Source of the DNA: Betaproteobacteria bacterium | GTDB lineage: Bacteria; Pseudomonadota; Gammaproteobacteria; Burkholderiales; Ga0077523 | Direction of reading: 5' to 3' | Assembly (NCBI GenBank): GCA_016713305.1 | Contig: JADJPK010000004.1 | Location: 620,001-684,000 of the forward strand | DNA: 64,000 nt | In this document: in pieces, positions 10,065-18,055 of the stretch | How the letters are laid out: each line of letters opens with the position of its first letter | Numbering within the stretch: the first letter of the stretch is position 1 | Position numbers and translations under genes: made by a program | The notes under the pieces: model-generated | Database searches by the model: none | What the model saw: the letters and a program-made list of their open reading frames with translations, nothing else | What the model was told of the DNA's origin: nothing

Positions 10065-10765
10065 ATGAAAGCTGCACATCGCCAGCGCGGATTCACGCTG
10101 GTCGAAATCGCCATCGTGCTGGTCATCATCGGGCTGCTGCTCGGCGGGATCCTCAAGGGCCAGGAACTGATCACGAGCGCCCGCGTGCGCAACCTCATTT
10201 CCCAGCAGGACGGGATCAAGGCGGCGTTCTACGGATTCCAGGACAGGTATCGGGCGCTGCCTGGTGACTATCAACTGGCCGCTCAGAACCTGGGGGGTAC
10301 GGGCACCATCTCTTTCGGCAACGGCGATGGCCGGGTGCAGAACGGCGTGACTCCCGTTGGCGGTAGCGTGGCGGACGAAGCCAACCTGGTCTGGGAACAC
10401 ATGACGCGGGCGGGCTTCCTCAATGGGAACTTCACCTATGCGGCGGGAGCTCCCACGGATGCCAGCACTCCGAAGAACCCCTACGGCGCTTTCGTGCAAC
10501 TCGTCTATGACAACACCTACGGAGCGGGAGGAGGCCCGGCCCGGCATAACCTCAAGACAGGCAGTCAGGTACCCGTCGAAATCATGGCGGAAGTCGACCG
10601 CAAGACGGACGACGGGAATCCGCTCACAGGTTCCTTCGTGTTTTCGGCGTTCGGTGGGACCGGGACTGCCCTCAAGGCGACACGTTCTGCTATGTCGCTG
10701 CCACAAGTAGCTGGAAACTCAGCGGTGCGACAGAAGTGAACTGCGGCGGTGCGACGTTGTTGTAA
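10065..10765 (+). CDS. Type IV prepilin-like protein, PGDY family (frameshift near C-terminus)
   Basis: The leader MKAAHRQRG is short and basic, followed by a canonical G|FTLVEIAIVLVIIGLLLGG processing site and helix. The globular part has YGFQDRYRALPGDYQLAA and a GNGDGRV stretch, both echoed in the two prepilins downstream. As sequenced, the ORF ends at 10739 with an odd tail. One missing base near 10660-10675 restores GDTFCYVAATSSWKLSGATE and an ending ...NCGGATLL with TAA at 10763-10765, matching the NCGA-type endings of its neighbours. The pair of C-terminal cysteines probably forms a disulphide loop. A sigma-54-type promoter lies upstream and a terminator follows directly, so it is likely a monocistronic, strongly regulated major pilin candidate. 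Confidence 0.75.
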
Positions 10766-10790
10766 AGAAGCACGTTCCCATCCGATAACA

Positions 10791-10815
10791 ACGGGGAGGC
10801 AACTCCCCGTTTTTA
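10791..10815 (+). terminator. Rho-independent terminator after the first PGDY prepilin
   Basis: The inverted repeat ACGGGGA / TCCCCGT with a six-base loop (GGCAAC) is followed by a run of T. It begins 26 bases after the repaired stop codon of the prepilin. Confidence 0.85.
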
Positions 10816-10841
10816 TTTTGTGCGGAGAAGCCTATATTTCA

Positions 10842-10856
10842 GGGCCACAGCTTCGC
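10842..10856 (+). promoter_or_regulatory. Weak sigma-54-like promoter of the second prepilin
   Basis: GGGCCAC-AGCT-TCGC keeps the invariant GG and GC of a -24/-12 promoter ten bases apart, but matches the rest of the consensus poorly. It would start transcription near 10868, so a GTG at 10888 becomes a better start than the GTG at 10867. It is listed because two better matches precede the sister genes. Confidence 0.3.
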
Positions 10857-10866
10857 GCACAACAAG

Positions 10867-12435
10867 GTGTATCCAATAGAACGACAAGTGTTCGGGGGAA
10901 CCGCTGCCCGCCGCAGGCAGCGGGGGATTGCTTTGCTCGAAATGGCGGTCGTTCTCCTGGTGGCGGCGTTCACCTTCGGCGCAGTTCTCAAGGGTCAGGA
11001 ACTGGTCTTCACAGCCCGCGTCAGGGCCGTCATTGCCGAACACGAAGGGATGAGAACCGCATGGCTGGGTTTCCAGGATCGATTTCGTGCCTATCCGGGT
11101 GACTATGATGCGGCGGACCGCAACATTCGTGGCGCAACCCGTGTAGGCAATGGAAACGGTCTCGTCGAGGTACTGGCGACACCGTCAGCCGCGCAGGGAG
11201 TGGTCAAGGAATACGCCCTGGTGTGGGATCACCTGTCCAAGGCCCAGTTCCTGTCGGCCGACTTCGTGTACTCGGATAACCCGTCGCTCGATGCCGTATC
11301 GAAACTGGCACCCCGCAACCTCTATGGCGGATACGCGGATCTCGCGTATGACGCCCGCTATGGCAACCCCTCAGGCAATCCCCCAGAGCGGCATACGCTG
11401 AAGACCGGCAATTTTCTTCCGGTGACGATTCTTGCCGAAATGGACCGCAAGATCGACGACGGAAATGCGTTCAGCGGCGGTTTCCAGTACTCCAACTTCG
11501 CTTGGTTCACTCCTCAGCCCGTGGATCCTCCCGGGGCAGCAGCGTGCGTGGATGCCCAGGGACGCTGGAAAGTAGGCGCTAACCCTCTCCCCGAGAATTG
11601 TGGGGCGGCCAGTCTCCTATCGTCGTTGCCGGAAGGTCACCGGGTCGACGAACGAGCGTCCCTTTCGAAATGTCGAAAATCTCTCGTTTTGGCATATTCG
11701 CTGCTTTTTCGATGGCTAGGAATTTGTCGGCAGCCGGAAATGCAGGGGTACGCACGTCAGCAGGAAGGATTCACACTGATCGAGGTTGCGCTCGTGATGC
11801 TGATTCTTGCGTTGCTTGCAGGCGCCGTGGTGGGCGCGAACGAACTACTCTTGTCGTCTCGTGCGAGAGCCCTGACTTCGGAGATCGAAGGGTACCGAGG
11901 TGCTTACTTCGGTTTCATGGACCGGTACCGATCAATTCCCGGAGACTACGCAACTGCCACGCGTGACATAGCAGGCGTCACCGTCGACGGTGACGGAAAC
12001 GCCCGTATCGAATCGCGGTCCGCCGGGGCACCCGTCGATGAGCCGATCGCCCTCTGGGAGCACCTCGCGCGCGCCGGCTACATGATCGGCGGATTCACCT
12101 ATGGCGCAGGCCCGGAAACGGCGGCGTCGGCACCTCGAAATGCGTTCGGCTCAGCCGTCCGTTTCGAATACGGGAATCGATACGCGGGTCTCGCTTCCCG
12201 TCGGCACAACCTGAACACCGGCAATCAGGTGCCCTCCACGATCCTTGCAGAGATCGACCGGAAGATCGATGACGGGAGCGCAACCACCGGAAATTTCCGG
12301 TTTTCGTCCTTCGCGGGGGGCGGACCAGTCCCTGATGCGTCGGCGTGCTACGACTCGAACAGCACACAGGTCGCGTACTGGCGTGCAGACACCGAAGCAG
12401 GCACTAACTGCGGAGCCACGTGGCTCCTGCCGTGA
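10867..12435 (+). CDS. Double prepilin ORF: first PGDY prepilin reading into a second
   Basis: One open frame of 522 codons encodes two prepilins in series. The first has leader RRRQR and site G|IALLEMAVVLLVAAFTFG, then LGFQDRFRAYPGDYDAADRN and GNGNG, and reaches a natural-looking family ending (NCGAASLL) at about 11619. No stop codon follows. A linker of about 40 residues leads into the second unit, which starts at MQGYARQQEGFTLIEVAL. A true tandem pilin is possible. The linker, however, contains a good sigma-54 promoter and reads like intergenic DNA, so I think two genes have been joined by a lost stop. The start may be GTG 10867 or GTG 10888; there is no clear ribosome-binding site. Confidence 0.6.
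   Translation: MYPIERQVFGGTAARRRQRGIALLEMAVVLLVAAFTFGAVLKGQELVFTARVRAVIAEHEGMRTAWLGFQDRFRAYPGDYDAADRNIRGATRVGNGNGLVEVLATPSAAQGVVKEYALVWDHLSKAQFLSADFVYSDNPSLDAVSKLAPRNLYGGYADLAYDARYGNPSGNPPERHTLKTGNFLPVTILAEMDRKIDDGNAFSGGFQYSNFAWFTPQPVDPPGAAACVDAQGRWKVGANPLPENCGAASLLSSLPEGHRVDERASLSKCRKSLVLAYSLLFRWLGICRQPEMQGYARQQEGFTLIEVALVMLILALLAGAVVGANELLLSSRARALTSEIEGYRGAYFGFMDRYRSIPGDYATATRDIAGVTVDGDGNARIESRSAGAPVDEPIALWEHLARAGYMIGGFTYGAGPETAASAPRNAFGSAVRFEYGNRYAGLASRRHNLNTGNQVPSTILAEIDRKIDDGSATTGNFRFSSFAGGGPVPDASACYDSNSTQVAYWRADTEAGTNCGATWLLP
11690..11704 (+). promoter_or_regulatory. Putative sigma-54 promoter of the third PGDY prepilin
   Basis: TGGCATA-TTCG-CTGC keeps the TGGCA core, the invariant GG and GC, and the correct spacing. 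It lies 36 bases upstream of the ATG at 11740, in the stretch that would otherwise be translated as a linker between two prepilin units. Confidence 0.6.
11740..12435 (+). CDS. Third PGDY prepilin (internal start of the double ORF)
   Basis: From the ATG at 11740 this unit is a complete prepilin of 231 residues. It has a short leader MQGYARQQEG, processing site G|FTLIEVALVMLILALLAG, FGFMDRYRSIPGDYATATRD, a DGDGNARIE stretch and an ending ...NCGATWLLP. Its likeness to the two preceding prepilins in length, PGDY motif, Gly-Asp-rich loop and cysteine ending shows they are paralogues from local duplication. A sigma-54-type promoter sits just upstream, which argues for independent expression. Confidence 0.65.
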   Translation: MQGYARQQEGFTLIEVALVMLILALLAGAVVGANELLLSSRARALTSEIEGYRGAYFGFMDRYRSIPGDYATATRDIAGVTVDGDGNARIESRSAGAPVDEPIALWEHLARAGYMIGGFTYGAGPETAASAPRNAFGSAVRFEYGNRYAGLASRRHNLNTGNQVPSTILAEIDRKIDDGSATTGNFRFSSFAGGGPVPDASACYDSNSTQVAYWRADTEAGTNCGATWLLP

Positions 12436-12448
12436 GTCGGCACGAGCA

Positions 12449-14407
12449 TCAACCCTGTAGCAGCCTTGCCTCGGCCAAAGCGAGATCCGATTCGCGTCCG
12501 CGCAGCACGACCACATCGCCTTCGACAAAGGCCGTTTCAGGCGTGGGATCCAGACTGCGAATGTTTCTTCTGCGGATCGCAGTGAGCTCGACCGAAAGCG
12601 CCTGAAGATTCAAATCCTCCAGCCGCCGGCCGATGGCGCCGCTGCCAGGGGGAAGAAGCACCGAGTGAAGTCGAATGGGCTCGGTGTCGGACTCGTCGGA
12701 TTCGCCACGATAGAATCCCCGGAAAAGCGAGTACCGCTGTTCACGGGTCGCCCGAATTCGCTTGAGGACCCGATGCAGCGGAATGCCCAGCAGCATCAAG
12801 GCATGGGAAGCCAGCATGAGACTGCCTTCCATGATCTCCGCCACAACCTCGGCTGCGCCCGCCGCCAGCAGGACATCGATATCGGTATCGTCCACGGTTC
12901 TCACGACCACGGGAAGTTCCGGGCGAAGTTCTCGAACGTGGCCCAGTATCCGCAACGCGGAATGAGTGTCCGCATAGGTGATCACAAGGGCCGCTGCCCG
13001 TGTCAAGCCTGCTGCCATCAGCACTTCCCTACGTCCCGCGTCTCCGAAGACGACTGATTCCCCCGCAATCGACGCCTCGCGAATCCGGGCCGGATCGAGG
13101 TCCAGAGCAATGTAGTCCATGGCTTCCTGTTCAAGGATGCGGGCGAGGTTCTGACCGGATCGGCCAAATCCGCAGACGATGACGTGACCACGTATTCCCA
13201 TGGACTTGACCGCGATGTCGTGCAAGGCCATCGCCCGCTGCATCCATTCGGAGCGAACCCAGCGGCTCACGAGGCGATCGCTGTTCAGCACGATGAACGG
13301 AGATAGCAGCATGGAGACCAGCATGGCGGCGAGCACGATCTGAAGCGTGGCTGGTGGCACGATCTGAAGTTCGCCCGCTCTGGACAGGAGAACGAAACCG
13401 AACTCGCCGGCCCCGGCGAGCGCGAGACCGACGCGGACCGCCACTCCGGCGTCCGCGCGGAACAGCCTGGCGAGGCCCGCCGCAATCGTCGATTTTCCGA
13501 GCAGAAACGAAACCACGAGCAACACGACGGCCAACACGTGATCCCACACCACGTGAAGATCCAGAAGGGCTCCCACCGAAACGAAGAACAAACCCAGAAG
13601 AATGTCCCGGAAGGGCTTGATGTCCTCTTCGACCTGGATACGGAATTCGGTTTCGGAGATGAGCATTCCGGCTATGAAGGCACCGAGTGCGAGGGACAGG
13701 CCGGCTTCCTCGGTCATCCAGGCCAGAAGCAGGGTGAACAGCAGGACATTCAGAACGAACAACTCAGCGGATTTCTGCGCTGCAACCAGGCTGAACCAGG
13801 GGCGGACAATGCGTTGGCCGATTCCGAGCAGCAAGGCAAAGGACACCGAGATCTTGAGCGCGGCGGCACCGAGAGCCACGAGCAGATCCCCAGACGGCTG
13901 TGCGAACGTCGGGAGCACGATGAGCAATGGCACGACGGCGAGGTCCTGAAAGAGCAACACTCCCATGATCTGACGACCGTGCGTCGACCCGAGTTCGAGT
14001 CGGTCAGTAAGGAGTTTCCCGAGAATGGCGGTCGAGGACATTGCGACCGCACCCCCAAGCGCGACCCCCGCTTTCCAGTCCAATCCAGCGAATTGGGCGA
14101 CGGCGACAACTGCCGCCAGTGAGAGAAGGACCTGCGTTCCGCCCAGTCCGAAGACGAGCAGACGCATGGTCATCAGCTTGGGGAGGCTGAATTCCAAACC
14201 GATGGAAAACATGAGAAACACCACCCCGAACTCGCCGAGGTGACGGGTGCTGGCATCGTCGGGCAGCCATTCGACCGCATGTGGGCCCACCGCGATGCCG
14301 ACCAGCAGATAGCCGATCAGGGGGGGCAGACGAAATTGGCGGCACGCGACGACTACCACCACGGCAGTCGCCAGCAGAACGAGAGCGGTTTCGAGCGACG
14401 TTTCCAT
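12449..14407 (-). CDS. Kef-type monovalent cation:proton antiporter (CPA2) with TrkA domains
   Basis: The 652-residue protein has about twelve N-terminal transmembrane helices of the Na+/H+ exchanger fold (for example RLPPLIGYLLVGIAVGP and GVALGGAVAMSSTAILGKLL). A TrkA-N NAD-binding domain follows (GHVIVCGFGRSGQNLARILE), then a C-terminal TrkA-C domain (LEDLNLQALSVELTAIRRRN). It therefore resembles KefB/KefC/YbaL proteins, which exchange K+ or Na+ for protons under nucleotide or glutathione-adduct control. The start at METSLETALVLL was chosen because it begins just before the first helix; an upstream start in the same frame exists at 14431. It is transcribed away from kdsD, a neighbour often seen in betaproteobacteria. 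Confidence 0.88.
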   Translation of the reverse strand: METSLETALVLLATAVVVVVACRQFRLPPLIGYLLVGIAVGPHAVEWLPDDASTRHLGEFGVVFLMFSIGLEFSLPKLMTMRLLVFGLGGTQVLLSLAAVVAVAQFAGLDWKAGVALGGAVAMSSTAILGKLLTDRLELGSTHGRQIMGVLLFQDLAVVPLLIVLPTFAQPSGDLLVALGAAALKISVSFALLLGIGQRIVRPWFSLVAAQKSAELFVLNVLLFTLLLAWMTEEAGLSLALGAFIAGMLISETEFRIQVEEDIKPFRDILLGLFFVSVGALLDLHVVWDHVLAVVLLVVSFLLGKSTIAAGLARLFRADAGVAVRVGLALAGAGEFGFVLLSRAGELQIVPPATLQIVLAAMLVSMLLSPFIVLNSDRLVSRWVRSEWMQRAMALHDIAVKSMGIRGHVIVCGFGRSGQNLARILEQEAMDYIALDLDPARIREASIAGESVVFGDAGRREVLMAAGLTRAAALVITYADTHSALRILGHVRELRPELPVVVRTVDDTDIDVLLAAGAAEVVAEIMEGSLMLASHALMLLGIPLHRVLKRIRATREQRYSLFRGFYRGESDESDTEPIRLHSVLLPPGSGAIGRRLEDLNLQALSVELTAIRRRNIRSLDPTPETAFVEGDVVVLRGRESDLALAEARLLQG

Positions 14408-14509
14408 GGGCGGCCGCTCTGAATCTAGCACATGCCCCTGTCACAACGGCGAGCGGTGTGATTTTCCGCGAGCGCTCTCGCCAGTGGGCATGTCGTTCCG
14501 TCGCACAGG

Positions 14510-14515
14510 TATACT
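14510..14515 (+). promoter_or_regulatory. Putative -10 element of the kdsD operon
   Basis: TATACT is a near-consensus -10 hexamer seven bases before the kdsD ATG at 14523. No good -35 is visible at the usual distance. There is no Shine-Dalgarno sequence before the ATG, so if this promoter is used the transcript would be leaderless or nearly so. Confidence 0.35.
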
Positions 14516-14522
14516 TTCGGCC

Positions 14523-15516
14523 ATGCAGGTGCCCCTCGGAAAACTGTCTGTCGACGAGTGTCTCGCCCTTGGAAGGCGGGTGTTGGAGATCGAGTCAAGA
14601 GCGGTATCCGGTCTTGCCAGGCGGCTTGACGGATCCTTCGGAACCGCGCTCGGTGTGATCCTCGCGTGCAGGGGGCGGGTCGTGGTAAGCGGTATCGGCA
14701 AGTCAGGTCATATCGCACGCAAGATCGCGTCGACCATGGCAAGCACTGGCACGCCCGCGTTCTTCGTGCATCCGGCCGAAGCGAGTCACGGAGACCTCGG
14801 AATGATTACCTCCGAGGATGTGATGATCGCGCTCTCCAATTCGGGTGAGAGCGCGGAATTGCTGGCAATCGTGCCCCTGGTGAAACGCCGAGGCGCCAGG
14901 CTCATCGCCATGACCGGAGCCCCCGGTTCGACACTCGCGAAGGAAGCGGATGTTCACCTGAACGCGGCAGTCGACGAGGAAGCCTGTCCACTAGGCCTTG
15001 CGCCCACTGCCAGTACCACGGCAGCCCTGGCGCTGGGCGATGCTCTTGCCGTCGCCCTTCTCGAAGCGCGTGGATTTGGCCCGGACGACTTCGCCCGTTC
15101 TCACCCGGGAGGTGCATTGGGAAGGAAACTGTTGACCCATGTCCGAGACGTGATGCGTACCGGCGACGCCGTTCCGAAGGTCGGCCTTTGATGCAACTCT
15201 CTCTCAGGCCTTGCTTGAGATGACAGGGAAGGGCTTGGGAATGACCGCGGTGGCCGACGACGCGGGGCGTGTTCTGGGAATTCTGACCGACGGAGATCTT
15301 CGACGCGGACTGGAAAGGGGCGTGAGTTTTCGCGAAGCGCCTATCTCCCACCTCATGACACGGGGACCACGCACCGTTCGGGAAGATCGTCTTGCGGTGG
15401 AGGCCGTGGAAGAAATGGAGAGGCACCGCATCAATGGGCTTCTGGTCGTCGACGAGAATGAACGGCTGGTGGGCGCCCTTAACATGCATGACATGTTCCG
15501 TGCGAAGGTGGTGTGA
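14523..15516 (+). CDS. kdsD: Arabinose-5-phosphate isomerase (KdsD/KpsF/GutQ family; frameshift)
   Basis: It interconverts ribulose-5-phosphate and arabinose-5-phosphate, the first step of Kdo synthesis for LPS. The N-terminal SIS domain shows VVVSGIGKSGHIARKIASTM, SHGDLGM and ALSNSGES. Two CBS domains follow, the second ending ...INGLLVVDENERLVGALNMHD. The frame is lost near 15185, where one extra base separates ...DAVPKVG from FDATLSQALLEMTGKG; the repaired length is about 330 residues, normal for the family. The stop overlaps the kdsC ATG. Its place directly upstream of kdsC and the lpt genes supports a housekeeping role, so I suspect a sequence error and not a dead gene. Confidence 0.9.
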
Positions 15517-16049
15517 TGCGCTCCGAACCCTCCACTCAGGCCCGTGCACGGGGAATCCGGCTCGCCGTGTTCGACGTCGACGGCATATTGACCGACGGCA
15601 CCTTGTACCTGTCCGACGGTGGCGAGGAAATGAAGGCCTTCAACACACGAGACGGCCACGGTCTCAAGATGCTTCAACAAAGCGGCGTTACTCTGGCACT
15701 GCTGTCCGCGCGCCGATCTCCATGCGTGGAGAACAGGGCTCGCGATTTGGGGATCTCCCACACGCTGCTGGGTGTTGGCCGCAAGCAAGACGGGTTCGCG
15801 GAACTGTTGGCGAAGCTGGGATTGGAGGCGCATTGCGCCTCATACATGGGCGACGACGTGATCGACCTGCCCGTGCTGCGGCGATGCGGTCTTGCGGCGA
15901 CCGTTCCGGAGGCACCCGAACTGGTGCGCTCCCACTGCCACCATGTCACGCAGTCCCCGGGGGGGCGCGGCGCGGTGCGGGAATTCTGTGAACTGGTCAT
16001 GCTCGCGCAGGGGACACTGGATGGTCAGTTGAGCCGGTATCTCGAATGA
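15516..16049 (+). CDS. kdsC: 3-deoxy-D-manno-octulosonate-8-phosphate phosphatase
   Basis: This 177-residue HAD-family phosphatase removes phosphate from Kdo-8-phosphate. The catalytic motif DVDGILTDG places the nucleophile and acid at Asp20 and Asp22. Later motifs are the ALLSARRS segment and GDDVIDLPVLRRCGLA, which binds magnesium. The protein has no cap domain, as expected for tetrameric KdsC. Start and stop codons overlap kdsD (TGATG) and lptC (ATGA), so the three are translationally coupled in one operon. Confidence 0.93.
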   Translation: MRSEPSTQARARGIRLAVFDVDGILTDGTLYLSDGGEEMKAFNTRDGHGLKMLQQSGVTLALLSARRSPCVENRARDLGISHTLLGVGRKQDGFAELLAKLGLEAHCASYMGDDVIDLPVLRRCGLAATVPEAPELVRSHCHHVTQSPGGRGAVREFCELVMLAQGTLDGQLSRYLE

Positions 16050-16665
16050 CGACGAAAACTCCCGCTACGTGGAGTGATCGCCTTGTACGTTGGTACCCGG
16101 CGCTGTTGCTGCTCGTATTGGGTGGATTGACGCTGTGGCTCGATCAGAAGGTGCAACCCCCGCCGGTGCCGCGCGACGGCAGCACACGCCATGACCCGGA
16201 CTTCGTGGTGGAGAATTTCTCTGCCATGCGCATGAACATCGATGGCAGCCAGCGTTATAGATGCGCGGCAAGAAGATGATCCACTTTCCGGATGACAACA
16301 GCACCGAGATGGAGAAGCCGAGATTCATCCACTTCGATCCGAAGACGGCGCCCGTTCACGTCGATTCGGACCGCGCGTTGGTTTCACGCGATGGAGATCA
16401 CGTGTATTTCACTGGGAACGTTCATGTTCTCCGGGAGGCCTACGCGGATCAAAACGCCATGGCACTGGCCACGGAGTATCTGCATCTCATCCCGGATGAC
16501 GACATGGCGATTTCCGACAAGGCCGTGACGATGACGCAGGGTGAGACAGTCGTGAACTCAGTCGGCATGGAGTACAACCACAGAGCCCGTGTCCTCAAAC
16601 TACTGTCTCAGGTGAAGGTGACATATGCGTCGCCCCTCAATTTGCCATCATTTGGCCGTAAATAA
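16046..16665 (+). CDS. lptC: LPS export protein LptC (frameshift)
   Basis: LptC is a bitopic inner-membrane protein that passes LPS from LptB2FG to LptA. An N-terminal helix (WYPALLLLVLGGLTLWLDQ) precedes a periplasmic jellyroll with DFVVENFSAMRMNIDGSQRY, then GKKMIHFPDDNSTEMEKPRF. One base is missing near 16258-16262; adding an A joins the halves as QRYRMRGKKM, a good match to the family pattern. The repaired length is about 206 residues. Its 3' end overlaps lptA by about 40 bases. LptC is normally essential, so a real inactivating frameshift would be surprising. Confidence 0.88.
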
Positions 16666-17236
16666 GCTTGGCATCGCGCTGTTGTGTTCGACGCTTTCGA
16701 TCGGAAGCATTCCGGCGCGCGCAGAAAAGGCCGATCGTGAAAAACCGGTTCATATCGAAGCGGACAAGATGCTCGTCGACGACGCCAAGAAGGAATCGGT
16801 CTTCGAGGGCAATGTGGTGCTTACACAAGGCACGCTCGTTCTCAAAGGTGAACGAGTCGTGGTCCGGCAGGATGCCGATGGTTTCCAGTATGGAATCGCA
16901 TATGGTCGCCCGGCGACGTTCCGGCAGAAGCAGGACGGAAAGGACGAATACATCGATGGCTTCGCCGAACGAATCGAGTACGACGGCAAGAAGGACCTCC
17001 TGCAGATGTTCAGCGCAGCCAGGTTGACCAAGGGCCAGGACGAGGTAAGAGGCGATTACATCTCCTACAATGCCAAGAGCGAATTCTTCCAGGTCATGGG
17101 TGGAGGCAAGCCTGCAAGCACCGCCGAGAATCCGGATGGCAGAGTGCGAGCGACCATATTGCCCAAACCCAGGCCAGCCCCTCCTCCGGCCGGAGCCGGG
17201 ACAACGCTCAAGCCATCCGGCGCCATCGAGCGCTGA
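16625..17236 (+). CDS. lptA: LPS transport periplasmic protein LptA
   Basis: The 203-residue protein has a signal peptide ending near ARA (IALLCSTLSIGSIPARA) and the OstA/LptA domain: KPVHIEADKMLVDDAKKESV, FEGNVVLTQGTLVLKGERV and IEYDGKKDLLQMFSAARLTK. It forms the periplasmic beta-jellyroll bridge that carries LPS to LptDE. A proline-rich C-terminal tail (KPRPAPPPAG) follows the domain. It sits between lptC and lptB as in most proteobacteria. Confidence 0.92.
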   Translation: MRRPSICHHLAVNKLGIALLCSTLSIGSIPARAEKADREKPVHIEADKMLVDDAKKESVFEGNVVLTQGTLVLKGERVVVRQDADGFQYGIAYGRPATFRQKQDGKDEYIDGFAERIEYDGKKDLLQMFSAARLTKGQDEVRGDYISYNAKSEFFQVMGGGKPASTAENPDGRVRATILPKPRPAPPPAGAGTTLKPSGAIER

Positions 17237-17240
17237 ACAC

Positions 17241-18005
17241 ATGAACGCGCTCGTCCCCGATCTGACCCTGCCTGCAGCCCTCAGTCGCGAATTGCGGGCG
17301 GGTGGTTTGATGAAACGCTACAAGGCGAGAACCGTCGTCAAGGACGTTTCGCTCGACGTGAAGAGCGGAGAAGTCGTGGGACTGCTAGGCCCAAACGGCG
17401 CGGGCAAGACCACCTGCTTCTACATGATCGTGGGCCTCGTACCGGTGGACGGTGGAGAAATCGTTCTCGATTCCGAAGACATCTCGCGCCTGCCCATACA
17501 CCGCCGTGCCAGGATGGGCCTGTCCTATCTTCCTCAGGAACCGTCCATTTTTCGGAAACTGACGGTCGCAGAGAACGTACGGGCCGTACTCGAACTGCAG
17601 GAGATACGCAGCTCGGATGTCGATGAGCGTCTCGATGAACTTCTGCATGATCTTCACGTGAGCCATCTCAAGAATAGCCCCGCCATCAGCCTGTCGGGAG
17701 GCGAGCGGCGCCGTGTCGAGATTGCCCGCGCTCTCGCCAGCAACCCTCGGTTCATTCTGTTGGACGAACCGTTCGCAGGCGTGGATCCGATTGCCGTCAT
17801 CGACATCCAGCGGATCATTCGATACCTCAAGGAGCGTGGTATCGGCGTCCTCATCACGGACCACAACGTCCGGGAGACGCTCGGCATCTGTGATCGCGCT
17901 TACATCATCAACGATGGTTCGGTGCTTGCTTGCGGGCATCCGGAAGAGATCGTCTATAATGATGCAGTGCGCAAGGTCTACTTGGGCGAGAACTTTCGTC
18001 TCTAG
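17241..18005 (+). CDS. lptB: LPS export ABC transporter ATP-binding protein
   Basis: LptB hydrolyses ATP to drive LPS extraction from the inner membrane. The 254-residue protein has Walker A GPNGAGKTT (50-58), the Q-loop in YLPQEPSIFRKLT, signature LSGGERRR (151-158), Walker B FILLDEP (171-177) and the H-loop in TDHNVRETL. An N-terminal extension of about 20 residues (MNALVPDLTLPAALSRELRA) precedes the usual start. An internal ATG (MKRYKARTV) could be the true start, but the ATG at 17241 keeps the tight five-base spacing from the lptA stop. Confidence 0.92.
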   Translation: MNALVPDLTLPAALSRELRAGGLMKRYKARTVVKDVSLDVKSGEVVGLLGPNGAGKTTCFYMIVGLVPVDGGEIVLDSEDISRLPIHRRARMGLSYLPQEPSIFRKLTVAENVRAVLELQEIRSSDVDERLDELLHDLHVSHLKNSPAISLSGGERRRVEIARALASNPRFILLDEPFAGVDPIAVIDIQRIIRYLKERGIGVLITDHNVRETLGICDRAYIINDGSVLACGHPEEIVYNDAVRKVYLGENFRL

Positions 18006-18055
18006 CCTACCTACCATCGCTCTCAACGCCACGGAACCTCGCACGGCAGCATCTC

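Noticed and set aside
13538..14122. A 194-codon frame on the plus strand
   Set aside because: Antisense to the Kef-type antiporter, no domain.
15181..15190. Programmed frameshifting in kdsD and other broken genes
   Set aside because: There is no slippery heptamer with a downstream structure, and the breaks occur in many unrelated genes, which fits sequence error better.
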